Shown here piece by piece: positions 10,930 to 21,420 of a stretch of 64,000 bases of DNA; position 1 is the first letter of the stretch, and the number at the start of each line of letters is the position of its first letter. The position numbers and the translations under genes are program-made. Below the pieces are notes generated by a model that saw only the letters and a program-made list of their open reading frames with translations, was not told where the DNA came from and searched no databases. Origin of the DNA: Zhongshania antarctica (GTDB lineage: Bacteria > Pseudomonadota > Gammaproteobacteria > Pseudomonadales > Spongiibacteraceae); contig NZ_JACHHW010000006.1 in assembly GCF_014202945.1 (NCBI RefSeq), positions 124,001 to 188,000 of the forward strand, read 5' to 3'.

Positions 10930-12159
10930 TTAAAAATTGTTTTGAACCCATTGTTTCATACTGGCCAAGAAGCCGTTGCGCTTCACTCGCCCACGGCCGC
11001 CGTGCTCCGCTTGATGCTTAATGCCGTAATGCAGCAAGCCTACGCCGGTTGAATAAATTGGATTGCGCACGATATCGGTTAAACCCCGTGCATCCTGCGG
11101 TACACCGATTCGCACCGGCATATGGAAAATCTCTTCTGCCAATTCAACAACACCTTCCATCTTCGAGGTGCCGCCGGTCAGGACAATACCTGCCGCGCAC
11201 AAATCTTCGTAGCCACTGCGGCGCAATTCGGCTTGGATTAGCGTGAATAATTCGTCGTAGCGAGGCTCCACCACTTCCGCCAGCGCTTGGCGAGACAATT
11301 CCCGCGGGGCGCGCTCGCCAACACTGGGCACCTTAATCATTTCGCCTTCACCCGCGAGCTGGGTCAGCGCGCAGGCGTATTTAATTTTGATCTCTTCTGC
11401 GTACTGAGTCGGGGTGCGCAGCGCCATGGCAATGTCATTGGTGACCTGATCGCCGGCAATCGGGATCACGCCGGTGTGGCGAATCGCACCGTCGGTAAAG
11501 ATCGCGATATCGGTGGTGCCACCGCCGATATCCACCATGCACACACCCAGCTCTTTCTCGTCTTCAGTCAATACCGCGTAGCTCGAGGCCAGCTGTTCCA
11601 AAATGACGTCCTCGACTTCCAGGCCGCAGCGGCGAATGCATTTCTCGATGTTTTGCACCGCATTTACTGCGCAGGTCACTAAATGCACCTTGGCTTCTAG
11701 GCGGACCCCAGACATGCCTAGCGGCTCTTTAATGCCCTCTTGCTCGTCGATCACAAATTCTTGCGGCAAGATGTGCAGTACTTTTTGGTCGGCAGGTATC
11801 GCTACCGCTTGGGCGGCGTCGATAACCCGGTCCAAATCCAACTGAAACACTTCGCGATCGCGAATTGCGACAATGCCGTGGGAGTTAAGACTGCGAATGT
11901 GATTGCCCGCAATACCCACATACACGCTGTGGATTTCGCAGCCAGCCATCAATTCAGCTTCTTCTATCGCGCGCTGAATGGAGTGCACAGTGGATTCAAT
12001 ATTGACCACCACCCCTTTTTTCAGACCGCGAGACGGGTGCGAGCCAATGCCTATAATTTCCAGCTTGCCGTCTTCGTTGCTCGAGCCAACGATAGCCACC
12101 ACTTTTGAGGTGCCGATATCAAGGCCGACAATCATCCGGCTTGCGTGTGAACTAGCCAT
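10930..12159 (-). CDS. ftsA: Cell division protein FtsA
   Basis: Actin-like ATPase that tethers FtsZ to the membrane. The start is the ATG at 12159 (409 residues, MASSHASRMIVGLDIG), preceded at a suitable distance by GGGAG; the 20-codon upstream extension does not resemble the family. Phosphate-binding motifs GLDIGTSKV and DIGGGTTD and the adenosine motif VLTGGTSKM are visible. The C-terminus ends in an amphipathic membrane-targeting helix (SMKQWVQNNF). The order ftsQ-ftsA-ftsZ is the standard one. Confidence 0.97.
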   Translation of the reverse strand: MASSHASRMIVGLDIGTSKVVAIVGSSNEDGKLEIIGIGSHPSRGLKKGVVVNIESTVHSIQRAIEEAELMAGCEIHSVYVGIAGNHIRSLNSHGIVAIRDREVFQLDLDRVIDAAQAVAIPADQKVLHILPQEFVIDEQEGIKEPLGMSGVRLEAKVHLVTCAVNAVQNIEKCIRRCGLEVEDVILEQLASSYAVLTEDEKELGVCMVDIGGGTTDIAIFTDGAIRHTGVIPIAGDQVTNDIAMALRTPTQYAEEIKIKYACALTQLAGEGEMIKVPSVGERAPRELSRQALAEVVEPRYDELFTLIQAELRRSGYEDLCAAGIVLTGGTSKMEGVVELAEEIFHMPVRIGVPQDARGLTDIVRNPIYSTGVGLLHYGIKHQAEHGGRGRVKRNGFLASMKQWVQNNF

Positions 12160-12224
12160 TGCTTTGCTTCTCCCAAGTTTGCGATCTATTGTGCTGCGGC
12201 AACTCCATTGCCAGAGCAATTTCC

Positions 12225-13010
12225 TTAGCCATTACCTTTTGCACCTTTTGTTTCATCCCACGCCACCGCTAGACCATTGATATAACGTGTATCCACACGC
12301 TTAACGCGATCAAAATCCGCCGCCAATTGATGGCGATACACCCACATAAAGCGCCGCAGCTTCTCCAGCGGCTCGTAGCGGCCCAATACCAATACCGCGC
12401 CGCCATTTAAGGTCGCCGTCCACGCCCCGCGATCATTCATTTCAAGGCGCTGTAAAATTAATTCTTCATCACCAAGCAACTGACTCATCAAGCGGTACTG
12501 GCGCATTATTTCTATGGCGCTACCATCAGGCCCACTCAGCAGCGGTAAACCGGCGTCGTCGGCCACGCCCTTCGCTGGCAAAAATATTTTGCCGCGATGG
12601 TTTAGCAATCCACCGCTGCCCCACGCAGCAATAGGCGCCTCTTCAACAATGGTGATTTTCAATTCCCGAGGCCAAACCCGCTCTACTATCGCCCGATAAA
12701 CCCAAGGCTCTTGTTCTAATTCACTTTGGATCGCTTCCAGATCCAAACCGACATAACCCACTGCCAAATGACCGGTCACGCGGTCGACCAAGACATTGCG
12801 ACTAACGTGCTGCAAATCACCGGCAAACACCACGCGATCGACGGGTATGGCATCCAGTTGACGCCCTAACTGCTCAACGCCATAAACAAAAGCGATGACA
12901 ACCGCGATCAACACCAAGCGGTTCAAAATACGACCCCATTCGCGCTGCGCCTGCGGCCCTTTTGGGGCCGCCGACTTGCGCGTTTTGAGGCGATTTTGCT
13001 TGCCGCTCAT
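12225..13010 (-). CDS. ftsQ: Cell division protein FtsQ
   Basis: Bitopic divisome scaffold that bridges early and late division proteins and recruits FtsB and FtsL. A basic cytoplasmic N-terminus is followed by one membrane helix near residues 28-48, a POTRA domain beginning around PVDRVVFAG, and a beta domain. The start is uncertain: ATGs at 13031, 13019 and 13010 are in frame. The last was chosen because GAG lies about nine bases upstream and it leaves a 261-residue protein. The longer forms would overlap the end of ddl. Confidence 0.93.
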   Translation of the reverse strand: MSGKQNRLKTRKSAAPKGPQAQREWGRILNRLVLIAVVIAFVYGVEQLGRQLDAIPVDRVVFAGDLQHVSRNVLVDRVTGHLAVGYVGLDLEAIQSELEQEPWVYRAIVERVWPRELKITIVEEAPIAAWGSGGLLNHRGKIFLPAKGVADDAGLPLLSGPDGSAIEIMRQYRLMSQLLGDEELILQRLEMNDRGAWTATLNGGAVLVLGRYEPLEKLRRFMWVYRHQLAADFDRVKRVDTRYINGLAVAWDETKGAKGNG

Positions 13011-13020
13011 TAATTGCATC

Positions 13021-13965
13021 TCAGTTAGCATCCGCCGTGATACTGCCCGCCAAAATTTCTACCACCAAATGCTCAAAATCCAAGCCTGCTTGCTTGGCCG
13101 CCATCGGCACCAAACTGTGGTCGGTCATGCCAGGCACGGTATTCACTTCTAATAAGTAGAACTTACCTGCCGCATCGCGCATAACATCGACCCGCCCCCA
13201 ACCCGCACAGCCCAGACTAGTAAACGCCGCCAATGCCAATTCGCTCAGCTCTTGCTCTTCCGCCGCACTCAAGCCACAGGGACATAAATAGCGGGTCTCA
13301 TCAGAAATATACTTGGCGTTAAAATCGTAAAACGCGGCATCGGTTTCCAATTTAATGGCGGGCAAGGCCTTGCCATTTAATATCGCAACGGTGTATTCGC
13401 TGCCGCTAATCCACTGCTCAGCGAACACGCGGCCATAGGCCTGGGCGTTTTGCCACGCGGCAGCCAACTCTGCCGCACTCTGCGCGCGGGCCATACCAAT
13501 ACTCGACCCTTCGCAGGCAGGCTTAACAATGACCGGACCGAAGTCATCAATAATGCCCTGCCAATCGCTATTCGCCGTTAACTCGGCAAAGCGCGGAGTC
13601 GACAAACCCAAGCCCAACCACAGCAGCTTGCAGCGGAATTTATCCATCGCCAGTGCCGAGGCCATTACACCGCTGCCGGTATAGCCAATGCCCATGCATT
13701 CCAGTGCGCCTTGCACGGTGCCGTCTTCGCCGCCAGGGCCATGCAGTGCAATAAACACCTGACGAAACTCGCCATTGAGACGCTGCATCCAATCGGCATC
13801 GGCCACATCGATGCCTTCAACCCTAATGCCTTGACGCTCAAATGCCGCCATCACTGCTGCGCCGCTTTTCAGGGAAATTGCACGCTCTGCCGAGCGGCCG
13901 CCCAACAGCACAGCTAGCTTGCCGCCAATCGCCTGATTTATGTTTGCTACCGTCATGTCACTCAT
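13021..13965 (-). CDS. ddl: D-alanine--D-alanine ligase
   Basis: ATP-grasp ligase that makes the D-Ala-D-Ala dipeptide used by MurF. The 314-residue, DdlB-like protein has the LLGGRSAER N-terminal motif, the HGPGGEDGTVQG loop, EGSSIGM, and the metal-binding EVNTVPGMTDHS segment. It starts 9 bases after the murC stop and is followed directly by ftsQ, the ddlB position of the dcw cluster. Confidence 0.97.
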   Translation of the reverse strand: MSDMTVANINQAIGGKLAVLLGGRSAERAISLKSGAAVMAAFERQGIRVEGIDVADADWMQRLNGEFRQVFIALHGPGGEDGTVQGALECMGIGYTGSGVMASALAMDKFRCKLLWLGLGLSTPRFAELTANSDWQGIIDDFGPVIVKPACEGSSIGMARAQSAAELAAAWQNAQAYGRVFAEQWISGSEYTVAILNGKALPAIKLETDAAFYDFNAKYISDETRYLCPCGLSAAEEQELSELALAAFTSLGCAGWGRVDVMRDAAGKFYLLEVNTVPGMTDHSLVPMAAKQAGLDFEHLVVEILAGSITADAN

Positions 13966-13974
13966 TGCCGCGAC

Positions 13975-15393
13975 CTACACCCAATCCTGATTAGCTAATT
14001 GCAACGCTACCGCGCCGATATTGCCCGCGCCTTGAGTGAGCAAAACATCACCGGGGCGAATACGGGGTTTTAATATTTCAAAGGCGGCCTCAGTATTTTC
14101 AACAAATACCGGCTCCAAATTGCCCTGCAAACGAATACTCCGACACAGGCTGCGGCTGTCGGCGCCCGGCACCGGCTCTTCACCAGCCGAATACACATCC
14201 AACAGCAACAGGCTGTCGACGGTAGACAGCACCCGAACAAAATCCTCGTATAAATCTTTGGTGCGACTATAACGATGCGGCTGATACAGCATCACTAGGC
14301 GACGATCTGGCCAGGCTTGGCGCGCCGCCGATATGGTTGCCGCCACTTCAGTCGGGTGGTGACCATAGTCATCCACCAACATAAATTCGCCGTCGGCCAA
14401 TGGCAGTTCGCCATAGCGCTGAAAGCGACGACCGACACCCTGAAAATTGGCAATGCCATTGCAAATAGCCTCTACCGGCAAGCCCTCGTCGGTGGCCACC
14501 GCCACAGCTGCAGTCGCATTAAGTACGTTATGCACACCGGGCTGCTGAATACTCAACTCAATATCACTGCCATCTGGCCGCATTACATTAAAGCGGCTCT
14601 GCATACCCAGTTTTTGCAGCGAGTGAATACGAAAATCCGCGTCTTCACTAAAGCCATAGGTCAATGTGGGGCGGCCAATGTCCGGCATAATGTCGCGCAC
14701 CACTGGGTCATCCACACAAACCACCGCCATACCGTAAAAAGGTAAGTTGTGCAGAAACTCGATAAAGGTACGTTTCAACTTGCTAAAATCACCGTCATAG
14801 GTCGCCATATGATCGGCTTCAATATTGGTAATCACCGACACCATGGGTTGCAAATGCAAGAAGGAAGCATCGCTCTCGTCGGCCTCCGCCACCAAGTAGC
14901 GACTCTCGCCTAATGCCGCATTGGTGCCTGCGCTGTTAACCAGGCCGCCGATAACAAAGGTAGGATCAAGACCCGCCTCCGCAAAAATAGCCGTAATCAA
15001 ACTAGTCGTGGTGGTTTTACCATGGGTGCCAGCCACCGCAATGCCGTGACGATAACGCATTAGCTCAGCCAGCATTTCAGCGCGACGCACAATAGGCACC
15101 CGCAACTGGCGGGCAGCGGCCACTTCTGGGTTACTCTCATTAACCGCACTGGACACCACCACTACATCGGAGTCGCCAATATTCTCGCCGCGATGGCCAA
15201 AAGCAACTCGCGCGCCCAATTGCTGCAACCGCGCAGTACTGGGCGAAGCTTTTAGATCAGAACCTGAAACCACATAACCCAGGTTCAGTAGCACCTCGGC
15301 AATACCGCACATACCGGCACCGCCAATACCAACGAAATGTATGCGTTTGACTCTGCGCATTTCTGGAACCACAAAGGGGTGCTTAGGACTCAT
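13975..15393 (-). CDS. murC: UDP-N-acetylmuramate--L-alanine ligase MurC
   Basis: Adds L-Ala to UDP-MurNAc, the first amino acid of the peptide stem. The ATG at 15393 (472 residues) overlaps the murG stop by 11 bases and gives the normal N-terminus with [12 protein letters not shown]; the track-length extension beyond it lies inside murG. The Mur ligase ATP site [10 protein letters not shown] and the downstream DDYGHHPTE motif are clear. Confidence 0.97.
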   Translation of the reverse strand: MSPKHPFVVPEMRRVKRIHFVGIGGAGMCGIAEVLLNLGYVVSGSDLKASPSTARLQQLGARVAFGHRGENIGDSDVVVVSSAVNESNPEVAAARQLRVPIVRRAEMLAELMRYRHGIAVAGTHGKTTTTSLITAIFAEAGLDPTFVIGGLVNSAGTNAALGESRYLVAEADESDASFLHLQPMVSVITNIEADHMATYDGDFSKLKRTFIEFLHNLPFYGMAVVCVDDPVVRDIMPDIGRPTLTYGFSEDADFRIHSLQKLGMQSRFNVMRPDGSDIELSIQQPGVHNVLNATAAVAVATDEGLPVEAICNGIANFQGVGRRFQRYGELPLADGEFMLVDDYGHHPTEVAATISAARQAWPDRRLVMLYQPHRYSRTKDLYEDFVRVLSTVDSLLLLDVYSAGEEPVPGADSRSLCRSIRLQGNLEPVFVENTEAAFEILKPRIRPGDVLLTQGAGNIGAVALQLANQDWV

Positions 15394-16468
15394 TGGCAAA
15401 CTCCATACAATAATTTGCGGCAACGTCAGCGGCATCTATTTTGGCGAGCCGTCTTGCGGCCTCCGCGCTATTCAACAATGACTCCCGATTCGCACTATCG
15501 CTTTCCAACCATTTACATAAAACGTCAGCATTAAAAACTGACTGATCAATAATTTCACCGGCGCCGCCATCCACAAACCACTGCGCATTTGCGCGCTGAT
15601 GATCGTCAATGGCATGGGGCAACGGCACTAACAGTGCTGGCACGCCTGCCGCCGCGAGTTCGGCTACCGTCAATGCCCCTGCACGACAAATAACCACATC
15701 GGCCCAGCTATAAGCGGCCGCCATATCCTCAATAAACGCTTCGGCGCGAACCGCTATTCCGGCGTTCTGATACGCCTGCTGTACTTGTTCTTCGTGGGCG
15801 CGGCCAGTCTGATGCCATAAGGTCGGCCGCTGCGCCTCGCCAAGCTTCTGCCACGTAGCTAGCACCACATCATTTATTGGCTTGGCGCCTAAACTGCCGC
15901 CTAAAACTAACACCCGCAAATTGTCGCTGCGCTCTGCCCAGCGAGTCGCTGGCAGCGCAAGCTCGGCAATCTCGCGACGCACCGGATTGCCAATATAACG
16001 ATTGCGCTCACCACCCAAGGCGATGGGGTAGCCAGTCAGGCAAAGCCGGGCAATTTTTGCCAATAAACGATTGGTTGTGCCCGCTACCGCGTTTTGCTCT
16101 TGAATCAATACCGGCACGCCCAGCAGCTTTGCCGCCAAACCACCAGGACCAGAGGCATAACCACCCATGCCCACCACGCAAAATGGTTTTAACTTCCAAA
16201 TCAAGCGCATGCTCTGCACAACCGCGAGCATAGCTTTGGCAATTGCCAGTACACGAAACAAGGGGTTTTTGCCTCGTACGCCCGCCATATTTAAACAGTG
16301 CAGCGGCAGACCGGCTGCCGGTACTAAGCGCGCCTCAATACCTGCCGCGGTGCCCAGCCAATGCACGCTGACATTGCGTTCGGCCAGTGCCGAAGCAACC
16401 GCCAATGCGGGGAACACATGCCCGCCGGTACCACCGGCCATCATTAGTACGGTCTGATCAGCGGCCAT
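15383..16468 (-). CDS. murG: Lipid II synthase MurG
   Basis: Peripheral GT28 glycosyltransferase that adds GlcNAc to lipid I on the cytoplasmic face of the membrane. It has 361 residues. The first glycine-rich loop [13 protein letters not shown] lies at residues 11-23, the second (GGSLGA) near 195-200, and the sugar-nucleotide site includes [10 protein letters not shown]. It overlaps ftsW upstream by 11 bases and murC downstream by 11. Confidence 0.98.
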   Translation of the reverse strand: MAADQTVLMMAGGTGGHVFPALAVASALAERNVSVHWLGTAAGIEARLVPAAGLPLHCLNMAGVRGKNPLFRVLAIAKAMLAVVQSMRLIWKLKPFCVVGMGGYASGPGGLAAKLLGVPVLIQEQNAVAGTTNRLLAKIARLCLTGYPIALGGERNRYIGNPVRREIAELALPATRWAERSDNLRVLVLGGSLGAKPINDVVLATWQKLGEAQRPTLWHQTGRAHEEQVQQAYQNAGIAVRAEAFIEDMAAAYSWADVVICRAGALTVAELAAAGVPALLVPLPHAIDDHQRANAQWFVDGGAGEIIDQSVFNADVLCKWLESDSANRESLLNSAEAARRLAKIDAADVAANYCMEFANES

Positions 16469-17600
16469 CTTGCCTCCGACATTCCAGTTCGATTCGCGCC
16501 ACCAGAGACACCATTGCCATACACACTATTAAGCTGCTGCCGCCGTAACTAAAAAACGGCAGTGTTAAGCCCTTAGTTGGTAACAAGCCGGTATTTACAC
16601 CCATATTGATAAAGGCCTGCCCGCTAATCATGACCGCAATGCCATAGGCCACAAAGGCGTGGAATTGCTTGCCCATCATTTCCGCATAGCGACCAATAAA
16701 TAAAATTCTGCCAACTAATCCCGCGAACAACACCAATACCAACAAGCTACCAATAATCCCGAATTCTTCCGCAAAAATGGCGTACACAAAATCGGTGTGC
16801 GCCTCGGGCAAATAAAATAATTTCTGTACGCTATTCCCCAGACCCACGCCGCTTATTTGCCCACGACCAAAGGCAATAAGCGACTGAGTGAGCTGATAAC
16901 CGGTATTGAATTGATCTGCCCAGGGGTCGGTGAACGCGGTTAAGCGCTTCATGCGATAAGGTTCAAAGATGACCATGGCCACCGCACCCGCGACACAACT
17001 CAAAATAACCAGCAAAAATTGACCGAGTTTTACCCCGCCCAAAAAAATCATCACAAAAGCTGTGCCCGCGGTAACAACCGTCGCGCCGAAATCCGGCTCG
17101 AGCATGAGCAGTAAGGTCACCGCAAATAGTAAAGCCATGGGTTTTACAAAACCGGACCAACTCTGGCGCACTTCGTCGCGACGCCGCACTAAATATCCGG
17201 CGAGATAAAAAATGACACACAGCTTTACGAACTCAGACGCCTGCAGGGTTAGCGGCCCCACACCCAACCACCGACGACTGCCGTTAACTTCTTTGCCTAC
17301 ACCGGGAATCAGCACCAGCGCTAACAAGACAAAACCCAACAATAGCCAGAGCCAACCAGTGCGCTCCCAGAGATCGACCGGCGTCAAATACATGACCACG
17401 CTAAGGACAAATGCCAAACTAAAATGGAAAAAATAGCGCTTTGCGAAAAAGAAGGCGTCGTCATACCGACTCGCCGCATGCTCAACCGAAGCCGATGTCA
17501 TGGCGACAAAACCAATCGCCAACAGCGCGAGCAGCAACAATTGTAAATGCCGATCAAATCGCCCCAATTCTTCCCAGCGCTGCTGAAGGTAGCCGCTCAT
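16458..17600 (-). CDS. ftsW: Septal SEDS glycosyltransferase FtsW
   Basis: Polytopic SEDS-family peptidoglycan polymerase of the divisome, partner of FtsI. The 380-residue protein has about ten hydrophobic segments, the AEEFGIIGS motif in the large periplasmic loop region, and the C-terminal family signature around GLTLPFFSYGGSS. It overlaps murD by 4 bases (ATGA) and murG by 11. The pairing with ftsI in the same cluster favours FtsW over RodA. Confidence 0.97.
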   Translation of the reverse strand: MSGYLQQRWEELGRFDRHLQLLLLALLAIGFVAMTSASVEHAASRYDDAFFFAKRYFFHFSLAFVLSVVMYLTPVDLWERTGWLWLLLGFVLLALVLIPGVGKEVNGSRRWLGVGPLTLQASEFVKLCVIFYLAGYLVRRRDEVRQSWSGFVKPMALLFAVTLLLMLEPDFGATVVTAGTAFVMIFLGGVKLGQFLLVILSCVAGAVAMVIFEPYRMKRLTAFTDPWADQFNTGYQLTQSLIAFGRGQISGVGLGNSVQKLFYLPEAHTDFVYAIFAEEFGIIGSLLVLVLFAGLVGRILFIGRYAEMMGKQFHAFVAYGIAVMISGQAFINMGVNTGLLPTKGLTLPFFSYGGSSLIVCMAMVSLVARIELECRRQDGR

Positions 17601-18949
17601 TGCAGCCCCCCGGTCAGCGCCAGTACCGACTCAGCGAAAACCTCACCGCGATGCTCGTAATTGCTAAACATGTCAAAGCTCGCACAAGCTGGTGACAGCA
17701 ACACCACATCACCGGCCTCAGCATAGGCCGTTGCCGCACGAACTGCGGCTGGCATATCTGCGCATAACTGTGCAGGCAAGCGGCCATCGAGCAGCGCGTG
17801 CATGGCGGGTCCAGCTTCACCAATAAAGACCACTGCCCGCCCGACGCTCAGCAGGGTTTCAATCAGCGGTTTAAAATCTGCGCCCTTGCCGACACCGCCG
17901 GCAATTAAGACGACTTTGCTTTCGCCGCTTAATCCCCGTAGCGCAGACACTGCCGCGCCAACATTGGTGCCTTTGGAGTCGTTATAAAATCGCAAGCCTT
18001 GCCACTGCGCAACAAACTGACAGCGATGAGACAAACCCGTAAATTCTGTCAGCGTACTGAGCATTGCGCTCATAGGCAGGCCCGCCGCCGCACCCAAGGC
18101 CAGCGCCGCCATGGCATTGCTAATATTGTGGCTGCCCGCAACTTTCAGCGCCGATACAGGCAATAAAGCTTCTCTCGCCAACGCGAGGTATTGCTCGCCG
18201 TCTTCATCCATTAGCCCAAAGGCACGGAAATCGGAGCGCCCTAAACCAAAGCTCCATTTTTCAACAGCATCTGGAACCAGCGGCGTACTTAATGCGTCGT
18301 CACGATTAACAACGACTTTTTTACAATCACGAAATATACGGTGTTTGGCTTGGTGGTAGGCGATCATACTGCCGTGATGATCTAAATGATCTTCACTGAC
18401 ATTCAGTACTGTTGCCACTTCGGCGCCGATAAATGCGCAGCGTTCCAATTGGAATGACGACAATTCAAGCACATAGAGCTCGGCTCGATCGTCCAACAAC
18501 TCCAGCGCAGGCGTGCCAAGATTGCCGCCTACCGCGCAACGCCACCCAGCATTAACAGCCATTTCAGCCACGAGCGTGGTCACGGTACTCTTGCCGTTTG
18601 AACCGGTAATGGCGACGATTGGCGCTTTGGCTTCACGACAGAACCATTCAATATCGCCAGTAATTGCAACACCAGCGGCTTTCGCCGTCGCAATTGCTGG
18701 CTCCGCCAAAGAAATACCCGGACTGATAACAAGCTCGGTTGCCGATAAAAATTGATCGGTGGTAAACGCCCCAAGAATTGGCGTTACATTGGGAAATTCC
18801 GCGCGAAACAACTCCAGCTCCGGCGGCGCATCGCGGCTGTCGGCAATCGCAAAAGACAGACCACGGCGGGTAAAATAACGGGCGATCGAAAGCCCGGTTT
18901 TACCTACACCGATAATGACCCGCCTATTGTCGGATGCGATCAAACTCAC
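17597..18949 (-). CDS. murD: UDP-N-acetylmuramoyl-L-alanine--D-glutamate ligase MurD
   Basis: Adds D-Glu to UDP-MurNAc-L-Ala. The 450-residue protein carries the N-terminal nucleotide fold (GVGKTGLSIAR), the ATP site GSNGKSTVTT, and the C-terminal motif YNDSKGTN. The start codon is GTG at 18949, with GGGAG about eleven bases upstream. It follows mraY by 22 bases. Confidence 0.97.
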   Translation of the reverse strand: MSLIASDNRRVIIGVGKTGLSIARYFTRRGLSFAIADSRDAPPELELFRAEFPNVTPILGAFTTDQFLSATELVISPGISLAEPAIATAKAAGVAITGDIEWFCREAKAPIVAITGSNGKSTVTTLVAEMAVNAGWRCAVGGNLGTPALELLDDRAELYVLELSSFQLERCAFIGAEVATVLNVSEDHLDHHGSMIAYHQAKHRIFRDCKKVVVNRDDALSTPLVPDAVEKWSFGLGRSDFRAFGLMDEDGEQYLALAREALLPVSALKVAGSHNISNAMAALALGAAAGLPMSAMLSTLTEFTGLSHRCQFVAQWQGLRFYNDSKGTNVGAAVSALRGLSGESKVVLIAGGVGKGADFKPLIETLLSVGRAVVFIGEAGPAMHALLDGRLPAQLCADMPAAVRAATAYAEAGDVVLLSPACASFDMFSNYEHRGEVFAESVLALTGGLQ

Positions 18950-18971
18950 CTTACGTATAACTCCCTTTTTC

Positions 18972-20054
18972 TTAGCGTAGTTTTAATGTCGCTAGACCAA
19001 ATAGCACCAGCATCACCGTAATAATCCAAAACCGCACAATAACCCGTGGCTCTGGCCAACCCTTTAATTCAAAATGATGATGGATCGGCGCCATACGGAA
19101 AATACGGCGGCCGGTTAATTTAAAAGACGCAACTTGCAAAATAACCGACACGGTTTCCAACACAAAAATGCCGCCCATAATAAAAAATACAATTTCATGG
19201 CGGGTAATTACGGCAATGGTTCCCAGCGTTGCTCCCAAAGCCAAGGCGCCAACATCGCCCATAAACACTTGCGCCGGATAGGTGTTAAACCACAGAAAGC
19301 CAAGCCCCGCGCCCGCTAGGGCACCACAAATAACAATGAGTTCACCCGCGCCCGCCACATAGGGAATATGCAAATACTCTGCAAATTTCACGTTGCCGGT
19401 AAGGTAGGCAATCAAGCCGAGCGCAGCACCCACCATTACCGTTGGTAAAATAGCCAAGCCATCAAGACCATCCGTTAAATTCACCGCGTTGCTGGCACCG
19501 ACAATCACAAAATAAGTCAGCAGAATAAACAGTGGGCCCATTTGCCAGCTAACATTCTTCAAAAAGGGTAAGAACAACTGCGTGCTTACGGCGCTGTCTG
19601 CAGTCATGTATAAATATATTGCAGCGCCTAGTCCGGCCACACTTTGCCAAAAATATTTCCACCGAGCGGGCAATCCACGCGGATTGCGCTCAATCACCTT
19701 ACGATAATCGTCTACCCAGCCCACCGCGCCAAAAATCGCGGTGACAATCAATACAGTCCACACATAATGGTTCTTCAGATCTGACCACAACAAGGTGCTA
19801 ATAAAAATCGCAACCAATATCAAAGCGCCGCCCATTGTCGGTGTGCCTGATTTACTGAGGTGCGATTGCGGACCGTCATCGCGTACAGATTGCCCTATTT
19901 GATGAAAATTAAGCTTGCGGATCATCACTGGGCCGATCATTAGGGATATGGCCAGCGCCGTTAACACGCCAAGTATGCCGCGAATACTCAAGTACTGGAA
20001 AACCGCAAATGCGCTAACGTATTGAGTTAAATATTCAGCAAGTAGCAGCAACAT
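18972..20054 (-). CDS. mraY: Phospho-MurNAc-pentapeptide translocase MraY
   Basis: Integral membrane transferase that makes lipid I from UDP-MurNAc-pentapeptide and undecaprenyl phosphate. It has 360 residues and about ten membrane segments. Active-site elements are visible: the VDDY aspartates, [10 protein letters not shown], and the HHHFELKG loop. It starts one base after the murF stop. The C-terminus, [10 protein letters not shown], is typical. Confidence 0.98.
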   Translation of the reverse strand: MLLLLAEYLTQYVSAFAVFQYLSIRGILGVLTALAISLMIGPVMIRKLNFHQIGQSVRDDGPQSHLSKSGTPTMGGALILVAIFISTLLWSDLKNHYVWTVLIVTAIFGAVGWVDDYRKVIERNPRGLPARWKYFWQSVAGLGAAIYLYMTADSAVSTQLFLPFLKNVSWQMGPLFILLTYFVIVGASNAVNLTDGLDGLAILPTVMVGAALGLIAYLTGNVKFAEYLHIPYVAGAGELIVICGALAGAGLGFLWFNTYPAQVFMGDVGALALGATLGTIAVITRHEIVFFIMGGIFVLETVSVILQVASFKLTGRRIFRMAPIHHHFELKGWPEPRVIVRFWIITVMLVLFGLATLKLR

Positions 20055-20055
20055 A

Positions 20056-21420
20056 TCAGTTGCCCCTCTGCACTAAATCGGTCGCCAATGCGTCGACAAC
20101 CACTTCCATTTCCGCGCTGCGCGAACCCTTAACCAAAACCGTATCCCCTACTTCTAAATAATTTTTTAATGCCGCGATTAAATCCGGCTTATTGTCAAAT
20201 GCGTATGCATTCCGACCAAACTCAGTCGCCATTATGCTGGCGTATTCACCCGCAAAGAAAACGGCATCAAGTCGATTTTCTCTGGCATAAGCCGCTATTT
20301 CCCGATGCTGCTGAGCGGCCTCTGCACCCAGCTCCGCCATGTGACCAAGGGCGAGAACTTTTCGGCCATGACTCGATGCCAGCACGTCAATTGCCGCTCG
20401 CACCGAACCAGGGTTCGCGTTGTAACTATCATCGATCAGTTCAATTCCGGCGACATTGCGGCGCAGTAGACGGCCGCTCACGCCGCGTACCGACTCTAGG
20501 CCACTCACCACTTCGCCTAAACTCGCACCCGCCGAAAGAGCCGCTGCAGCGGCCGCTAAGGCATTGGCCACCATATGCCGCCCGGACAAGGGCATGCACA
20601 CCTTGGCACTGCCGGCAAAACTCACCAACTCAAAACGGACTTTGCCCGGCTCACTCAGATCAATATCACGCGCAAACACATCGACATCCTCCCGTACCAG
20701 GCTGAATAGGCGCTGCTGCACATGGCTGGCATAGGACTGCCACAGTGAACAGTGCGCATCATCAGCGTTGATAATGGCGAGGCCGCCCTTCGCTAAACCG
20801 CGAAATATCCCGCCCTTGGTTTCTGCCACTGCCGTCAGCGAACCGAAACCTTCAATATGCGCGTGCTGAGCATTGGTTAGCACCGCAATAGTAGGTTCAG
20901 CAAACTCGCAGAGGTAGTGGATATCACCCTGTTTTGCGGCGCCCATTTCAATCACCGCAAACTGGTGTTGCGCAGAGATCGCCAGCAGACTAAGCGGCAC
21001 ACCGATCTCGTTATTTAAATTGCCGACAGTGGCATAAACCTCACCACACTGAGCAAAAATTGCAGCCAACATTTCTTTAGTACTGGTTTTTCCGCTGCTA
21101 CCGGTAATGGCAACAAGTGGACCAGTAAAACGACGACGATTTTCGCGAGCAATCAAGCCCAGCGCACGACGGGTATCTGAGACCCGAATATTAGGCAGAA
21201 GATCCGTTGCGTCGCTAACAACACTGGCAACGGCACCAGCATCCTTCGCTACGCCAACAAATTGATTACCATCAAAATTATCGCCGCTTAAGGCAATGAA
21301 TAAATCACCAGCCTGAACTTTGCGGCTGTCAGTACAAACCACCTCAACAGAGGTATCTGTACCCGTGAGCACGCCACCAGTAACCGTCGCAATAGTCTGT
21401 AAATTTAGCGCGCCGATCAT
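20056..21420 (-). CDS. murF: UDP-MurNAc-tripeptide--D-Ala-D-Ala ligase MurF
   Basis: Adds the D-Ala-D-Ala dipeptide to complete the UDP-MurNAc-pentapeptide. The ATG at 21420 overlaps the murE stop as ATGA and gives 454 residues starting [10 protein letters not shown]; the longer frame runs into murE. The Mur ligase ATP motif [11 protein letters not shown] and the DDSYNANP segment are clear. Confidence 0.97.
   Translation of the reverse strand: MIGALNLQTIATVTGGVLTGTDTSVEVVCTDSRKVQAGDLFIALSGDNFDGNQFVGVAKDAGAVASVVSDATDLLPNIRVSDTRRALGLIARENRRRFTGPLVAITGSSGKTSTKEMLAAIFAQCGEVYATVGNLNNEIGVPLSLLAISAQHQFAVIEMGAAKQGDIHYLCEFAEPTIAVLTNAQHAHIEGFGSLTAVAETKGGIFRGLAKGGLAIINADDAHCSLWQSYASHVQQRLFSLVREDVDVFARDIDLSEPGKVRFELVSFAGSAKVCMPLSGRHMVANALAAAAAALSAGASLGEVVSGLESVRGVSGRLLRRNVAGIELIDDSYNANPGSVRAAIDVLASSHGRKVLALGHMAELGAEAAQQHREIAAYARENRLDAVFFAGEYASIMATEFGRNAYAFDNKPDLIAALKNYLEVGDTVLVKGSRSAEMEVVVDALATDLVQRGN

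Noticed and set aside
20169-20705. 178-codon plus-strand frame opposite murF
   Set aside because: Proline/arginine/histidine-rich translation typical of an antisense shadow of a GC-rich gene; murF is certain.
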